DNA of 8,534 nucleotides from Chloroflexota bacterium (lineage in GTDB: Bacteria; Chloroflexota; Limnocylindria; Limnocylindrales; CSP1-4), in the NCBI GenBank assembly GCA_021789355.1, contig JAJYJR010000239.1, positions 1 through 8,534 of the forward strand, written 5' to 3'. The notes beneath the pieces were generated by a model. The model had not been told where the DNA came from. It made no database searches and worked only from the letters and a program-made list of their open reading frames with translations. How positions within the stretch are numbered: the stretch's first letter is position 1; every line of letters starts with the position of its first letter. Of this stretch, positions 5,672-8,534 are shown piece after piece. The translations under genes were made by a program, and so were the position numbers.

Positions 5672-6780
5672 TGAGTCGCCACCGCCCCGGCGCGGGTGAC
5701 ACGGTCACGAAACGAATCGATCGCGCCACCGTCCGTCAGTGTTCCGATCTCGAGGTCGTATGAGCGCGCCTCGCCGGGCTCGAGCCACAGGAGCTCGCCA
5801 CGCTCTCGAGCGTCCCACCGACCGGCGTCCCGGTTGGTGGCTGGTTCCAAGCCGACCGCGTAGGTGTCCTCGCCCATCATTCGCCACATCGTGTGGTGTG
5901 GCAGCTGGTCGATCCGGAAGACTTGGTACGCGCCGAGGCCCAGCCGGCGGTTGACCACGGCCACGGGGACCCTCCCATCCGGCTCTGCCACGAGCTCGTG
6001 CTCGAAGCAGGCCTCGGTGAGCCCCTCGATGGGAGCGCTCAGGGTCCGGTACCCCTCGACCGGAACGCCGTAGTCGGTCGTCGTGCGCGACGACGGGACG
6101 AGGAGCTCGGACCCTTCGTCGACCACGGGGAAACCCACGTTGCAGTGGTAGAGGAACATGTGCGGCGTCGAGTGGTGACCGACGTTCACGACCTCATCGT
6201 GGATCGCGAAGCGGGACTCCCCGACGCGCGCCTCGATGCGCCGCCGCAGAAGCAGGTGCTCGGCGAAGACCGCCGACTGCAGGACCTCTCCCTCGGCCCA
6301 CAGCACGCACTCGTCGCCGTCCCAGCGCTCCCCGTACCCGATGAGGCGCCCAGGCAGACCACCCGCCCTCCCGTGCAGCCCGTAGGCTTGGGTCTTCGAG
6401 ATGTGCGTCTGGTGGAACTGCTCCGCGCTGTCTTCGCCGCCGAGCCCCAGGTGGTCGAGCCCGACCGTGACCACCATCCCGCCGCCCCAGGCGCGGAACC
6501 AGCCCAGCCCCTCTGGCTCGTAGTACCAGGGGCCGACGATGCCGGCGTTGGACTGCCAATTGAGAGGGCGCCCGAGGTACTCGCAGCGGCCCACGTCGAA
6601 GCAGCGGTCGACGACCACATCGAACGCAAACCCAGTGCCCGTGCGGAACTCGAGGAGCCGGACTCCGCGGCCGAGCCCGTCCTCGAGCACGACCTGGCGC
6701 ACGCCCGCCACCTGCTCCAGCCGGCCGACACGCCGCATCAACTCCGTGCGGGTGTAGGCAGCACCATAGAGATCAGGCAC
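5668..6780 (-). CDS. DUF4432 family, aldose-1-epimerase-like protein
   Basis: A 370-residue protein resembling the DUF4432 family, which shares the beta-sandwich fold of galactose mutarotase. Recognisable stretches are DRCFDVG (58-64), NWQSNAG and the Trp/Gly-rich WYYEPEGLGWFRAWGGGM (72-102), GLHGR (134-138), TPHMFLYHCNVGFP (205-218) and GLEPATN (310-316). His136, His207 or His212, and Glu312 sit where mutarotase-fold enzymes carry the His and Glu that bind and act on the anomeric carbon; this assignment is by pattern only. Members are suspected to act on sugars or sugar acids, but most have no assayed reaction. I start it at GTG 6780 because AGGAGG (6785-6790) precedes it and the first residues PDLYGAAY are family-like. 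An open extension to 6834 reads low-complexity sequence and has no such site. It follows the first SDR by 69 bases and overlaps the cyclase gene by 4. Its presence is the main hint that the operon handles a sugar-like compound. Confidence 0.85.
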   Translation of the reverse strand: MPDLYGAAYTRTELMRRVGRLEQVAGVRQVVLEDGLGRGVRLLEFRTGTGFAFDVVVDRCFDVGRCEYLGRPLNWQSNAGIVGPWYYEPEGLGWFRAWGGGMVVTVGLDHLGLGGEDSAEQFHQTHISKTQAYGLHGRAGGLPGRLIGYGERWDGDECVLWAEGEVLQSAVFAEHLLLRRRIEARVGESRFAIHDEVVNVGHHSTPHMFLYHCNVGFPVVDEGSELLVPSSRTTTDYGVPVEGYRTLSAPIEGLTEACFEHELVAEPDGRVPVAVVNRRLGLGAYQVFRIDQLPHHTMWRMMGEDTYAVGLEPATNRDAGRWDARERGELLWLEPGEARSYDLEIGTLTDGGAIDSFRDRVTRAGAVATQ

Positions 6781-6784
6781 GGTT

Positions 6785-6790
6785 CCTCCT
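6785..6790 (-). promoter_or_regulatory. Ribosome binding site that decides the DUF4432 start
   Basis: AGGAGG on the minus strand, 4 bases before GTG 6780. It favours this GTG over the in-frame upstream start at 6834. Confidence 0.75.
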
Positions 6791-6849
6791 CTGCTCGTAG
6801 GCATGCGTGCGGGCCGACGCTCCACGCCACCCACCGCCCCTGCCTCGCA

Positions 6850-7659
6850 TCACCGCACCCCTTGCGGCACCAGCGGGGCGTCAAGTTGCCCCGGCACCGG
6901 CAGCCCAACGGAGTACGCGCCGTCCACAACCATCAGCGCTCCCGACATGAACGAGGCATCGTCGGAGCACATGAACAGAATCGGTCTGGCCATCTCGACG
7001 GGTTCGGCGAACCGACCGAGCGGGGTGCGGTCGAGGAACACCCTCGACTGCACGGGGTCGTTCATGACAAACCAGGCGAGACGCGTGTTGATGATGCCGG
7101 GAGCGATCGCGTTGACCCGGATCCCGTACTTGCCCAGCTCCATCGCCGCGGTGTGCATCACCGCCACCTGGCCGGACTTCGATGTGTTGTAGAACACGCC
7201 CTCCTGTTCGGGCTGGTACGCGTTCGTGGACGACACGACCACGATCGAGCCACCGTGACCCTCGCGCACCATCTCCCGTGCGGATTCCTGCACGCACAGC
7301 CACGTGCCCTTGAGGTCAATCCCGATCTGCTGGTCCCACGACTCGTCCGTCCCCTCGAGGAACGGCACGAAATCGGCGATACCGGCGTTGGCCACCATCG
7401 CGTCGTGGCGTCCGAACTCTTCGGCGCAGACCCTGATCGCCGCCTGCACGTCGACACGCTTCGAGACGTCACCCACGGCAATGACGCAGCGCCCTCCGGC
7501 CGATCGGATATCCTCCGCGGCCTCGTCGAGGACGTCGGCGTGCCAGCCCATCAGCACCACGCCGGCACCCTCGTGCGCGAAGGCCTCTGCCGTGGCTCGC
7601 CCGATCCCACGCCCGGCGCCCGTGACCACGATCCCCTTGCCCGCAAACCGCTGCTCCAT
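6850..7659 (-). CDS. Short-chain dehydrogenase/reductase (first SDR of the operon)
   Basis: A 269-residue classical SDR. TGAGRGIG (13-20) binds the dinucleotide. GWH (38-40) after the second strand lacks the basic pair seen in the other SDR of this operon. Asp64 (GDVS) and NAG (91-93) are standard. The catalytic residues are Ser144 (VVSSTNA), Tyr157 and Lys161 (YNTSK). At the place of the usual structural/catalytic Asn (as in VNLxG) it has Asp115 (GIDLKGTW). APGIINT (186-192) and SGALMVVDGAYSVG (239-252) close the fold, followed by a 17-residue tail rich in Pro. It should oxidise a hydroxyl or reduce a ketone with NAD(H) or NADP(H); the substrate is unknown. The start is ATG 7659 with GGAGGA at 7667-7672, and its ribosome binding site begins right after the stop of the PLP-enzyme gene (gap 15 bases). 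The 69-base gap to the DUF4432 gene is the largest in the operon and shows no clear signal. Confidence 0.92.
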   Translation of the reverse strand: MEQRFAGKGIVVTGAGRGIGRATAEAFAHEGAGVVLMGWHADVLDEAAEDIRSAGGRCVIAVGDVSKRVDVQAAIRVCAEEFGRHDAMVANAGIADFVPFLEGTDESWDQQIGIDLKGTWLCVQESAREMVREGHGGSIVVVSSTNAYQPEQEGVFYNTSKSGQVAVMHTAAMELGKYGIRVNAIAPGIINTRLAWFVMNDPVQSRVFLDRTPLGRFAEPVEMARPILFMCSDDASFMSGALMVVDGAYSVGLPVPGQLDAPLVPQGVR

Positions 7660-7666
7660 CCGCCAG

Positions 7667-7672
7667 TCCTCC
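7667..7672 (-). promoter_or_regulatory. Ribosome binding site of the first SDR gene
   Basis: GGAGGA on the minus strand, 7 bases before ATG 7659 and just after the TAG (7677-7675) of the preceding gene, as expected inside an operon. Confidence 0.75.
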
Positions 7673-7674
7673 GC

Positions 7675-8534
7675 CTACGCTGTCGCCAGCCCGTGGTGCC
7701 CTGGCCCGCGTGGCACGACCGGCCAGATGTCCACGACGACGTCGTCTTGGATCACGTGGTAGGCGTCGTACCAGTTCACGGTCGCCGGCGAGTACCCCGG
7801 GATGAGGGCAACGCTGTCGCCCACCCGGAGGCGTGTGTCGCGCGTCGCATCGAAGATGCCGTGCTCCTCGTCGAAGCGGAACACCGGCAGGTCGTGCCCG
7901 CGAATCGTGCACAGGGCCGGCGCCCCCATCGACTTGTTGCCCGCGTCCACGATGAGCCGGTCTCGCGTGCGGCTGATGACGCGCGCTTGCACGGTGAGGG
8001 CGTGCTCGAAATCCGGCGCCATTTGGCCGTGGAAGTTGTCGATGACGACGTAGGTGCCGGCCTGGATCTCGGTCACGCCGGGGAACTGGGCCGTCAGCTC
8101 CCAGGTCCCGGTTCCGCCGGCCGACACGATCGGGCACGGCAGGCCGTTCGAGCGCAGGAGATCCGCGACCGAAATGAGATGCGTCATTGCCGCCCGCTCG
8201 CGTTCCGCCCGCAGGTCGGGCTCCGGCGTAAGCGAGCAGTGCCCTTCGTAGCCGGTCACCCCCTCGAGCCGCAGACCGGGTAGCTCTGCGACCTCCCGGG
8301 CGAGCGACAGCGCCTCGCCGGGCGTGTCGACGCCGCAGCGGTCCATTCCCGTGTCGACTTCGATCATCGCCCCGAGGATGGAGCCGGCCGAGGTGGCGGC
8401 GTCCGACAGGCTCTTGGCGTTCTCCCGGTCGTCCACGGCGACCAGGACGCGGCGCTCTCGCGCCAGCTCGACGAGCACCCGGATCTTCCCGGCGCCGGCC
8501 ACCTCGTTCACGATGAAGAGGTCGTCGATGCCCG
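7675..8534 (-). CDS. D-threonine aldolase/D-serine dehydratase-like PLP enzyme, partial (N-terminus off right edge)
   Basis: The frame is open to the right edge; 286 residues are visible, beginning GIDDLFIVNEVAGAGKI. It belongs to the fold-type III PLP enzymes with an alanine-racemase-like barrel and a D-Ser dehydratase-like C-terminal domain (D-threonine aldolase, D-serine dehydratase DSD1, 3-hydroxyaspartate enzymes). Family signs are VAVDDRENAKSL, the EVDTGMDRCG segment (8361-8332), YEGHC, SAGGTGTWE for phosphate binding, TEIQAGTYVVID, and the C-terminal EEHGIFD...RVGDSVALIP..TVNWYDAYHVI. The PLP lysine should lie upstream of the window. In known members the C-terminal domain holds a divalent metal through a His-x-Cys or His-x-Asp pair just after 'IP'. 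Here that spot reads GYSPAT, with Tyr (7794-7792) and Pro (7788-7786) in place of both ligands. The enzyme may therefore be metal-independent or have a different reaction. It is the first visible gene of the operon. Confidence 0.87.
   Translation of the reverse strand, partial: GIDDLFIVNEVAGAGKIRVLVELARERRVLVAVDDRENAKSLSDAATSAGSILGAMIEVDTGMDRCGVDTPGEALSLAREVAELPGLRLEGVTGYEGHCSLTPEPDLRAERERAAMTHLISVADLLRSNGLPCPIVSAGGTGTWELTAQFPGVTEIQAGTYVVIDNFHGQMAPDFEHALTVQARVISRTRDRLIVDAGNKSMGAPALCTIRGHDLPVFRFDEEHGIFDATRDTRLRVGDSVALIPGYSPATVNWYDAYHVIQDDVVVDIWPVVPRGPGHHGLATA

Noticed and set aside
4301..5674. Plus-strand open frame of 457 codons opposite the second SDR and the cyclase gene
   Set aside because: No recognisable family and biased composition; it mirrors the minus-strand genes that carry conserved catalytic residues.
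5893..8283. Very long plus-strand open frame (796 codons) opposite the DUF4432, first SDR and PLP-enzyme genes
   Set aside because: Its translation is rich in Arg, His, Val and Asp with no domain, and the minus-strand genes in the same place have clear motifs. It is the usual antisense shadow of GC-rich codon use.
1..8534. CRISPR arrays, tRNA or rRNA genes, phage or plasmid genes
   Set aside because: No regularly spaced repeats, no tRNA-like sequence, and no integrase, capsid or replication protein could be seen.

Overview
The window is GC-rich and looks like chromosomal DNA of an actinobacterium or a similar high-GC soil bacterium. This placement rests on base composition, strong third-position GC bias, GTG starts, and the edge of an F420-type luciferase-like oxidoreductase. 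No rRNA or tRNA is present to fix the taxon, so it stays an inference.

Right part (2045 to 8534, all minus strand, transcribed right to left): seven tightly packed genes that look like one operon. In transcription order they are: a D-threonine aldolase/D-serine dehydratase-like PLP enzyme (its N-terminus lies outside the window), a short-chain dehydrogenase (SDR), a DUF4432 aldose-1-epimerase-like protein, a metal-dependent cyclase-family hydrolase, a second SDR, a 12-helix APC-superfamily permease, and a small PRC-barrel-like protein. The gaps are 15, 69, -4, 49, 28 and 4 bases. Most genes have a clear purine-rich ribosome binding site. No promoter is visible, so it probably lies beyond the right edge.

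Middle part (about 528 to 2044): no intact gene. It holds pieces of three unrelated genes. One is the 5' part of an OLD-like AAA ATPase (minus strand, with a stop at codon 5 from its best ATG). One is a short internal piece of a ZnuA-type metal-binding lipoprotein (plus strand, frameshifted). One is the N-terminal part of a class II aldolase (minus strand, frameshifted), lying directly behind the operon. Two perfect 11-bp inverted repeats lie at 1358-1387 and 2057-2082. This is a decay zone between the operon and the next gene.

Left edge (1 to 527, minus strand): an F420-dependent LLM-class oxidoreductase that runs off the window. It has no normal start codon where its family normally begins.

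How the genes may work together (inference): permease, two SDRs, mutarotase-like protein, hydrolase and PLP enzyme together suggest import and stepwise oxidation, hydrolysis and cleavage of a small polar substrate. That substrate could be a sugar-derived or amino/hydroxy-acid compound. It cannot be named from the sequence, and I do not recognise the gene set as a described pathway.
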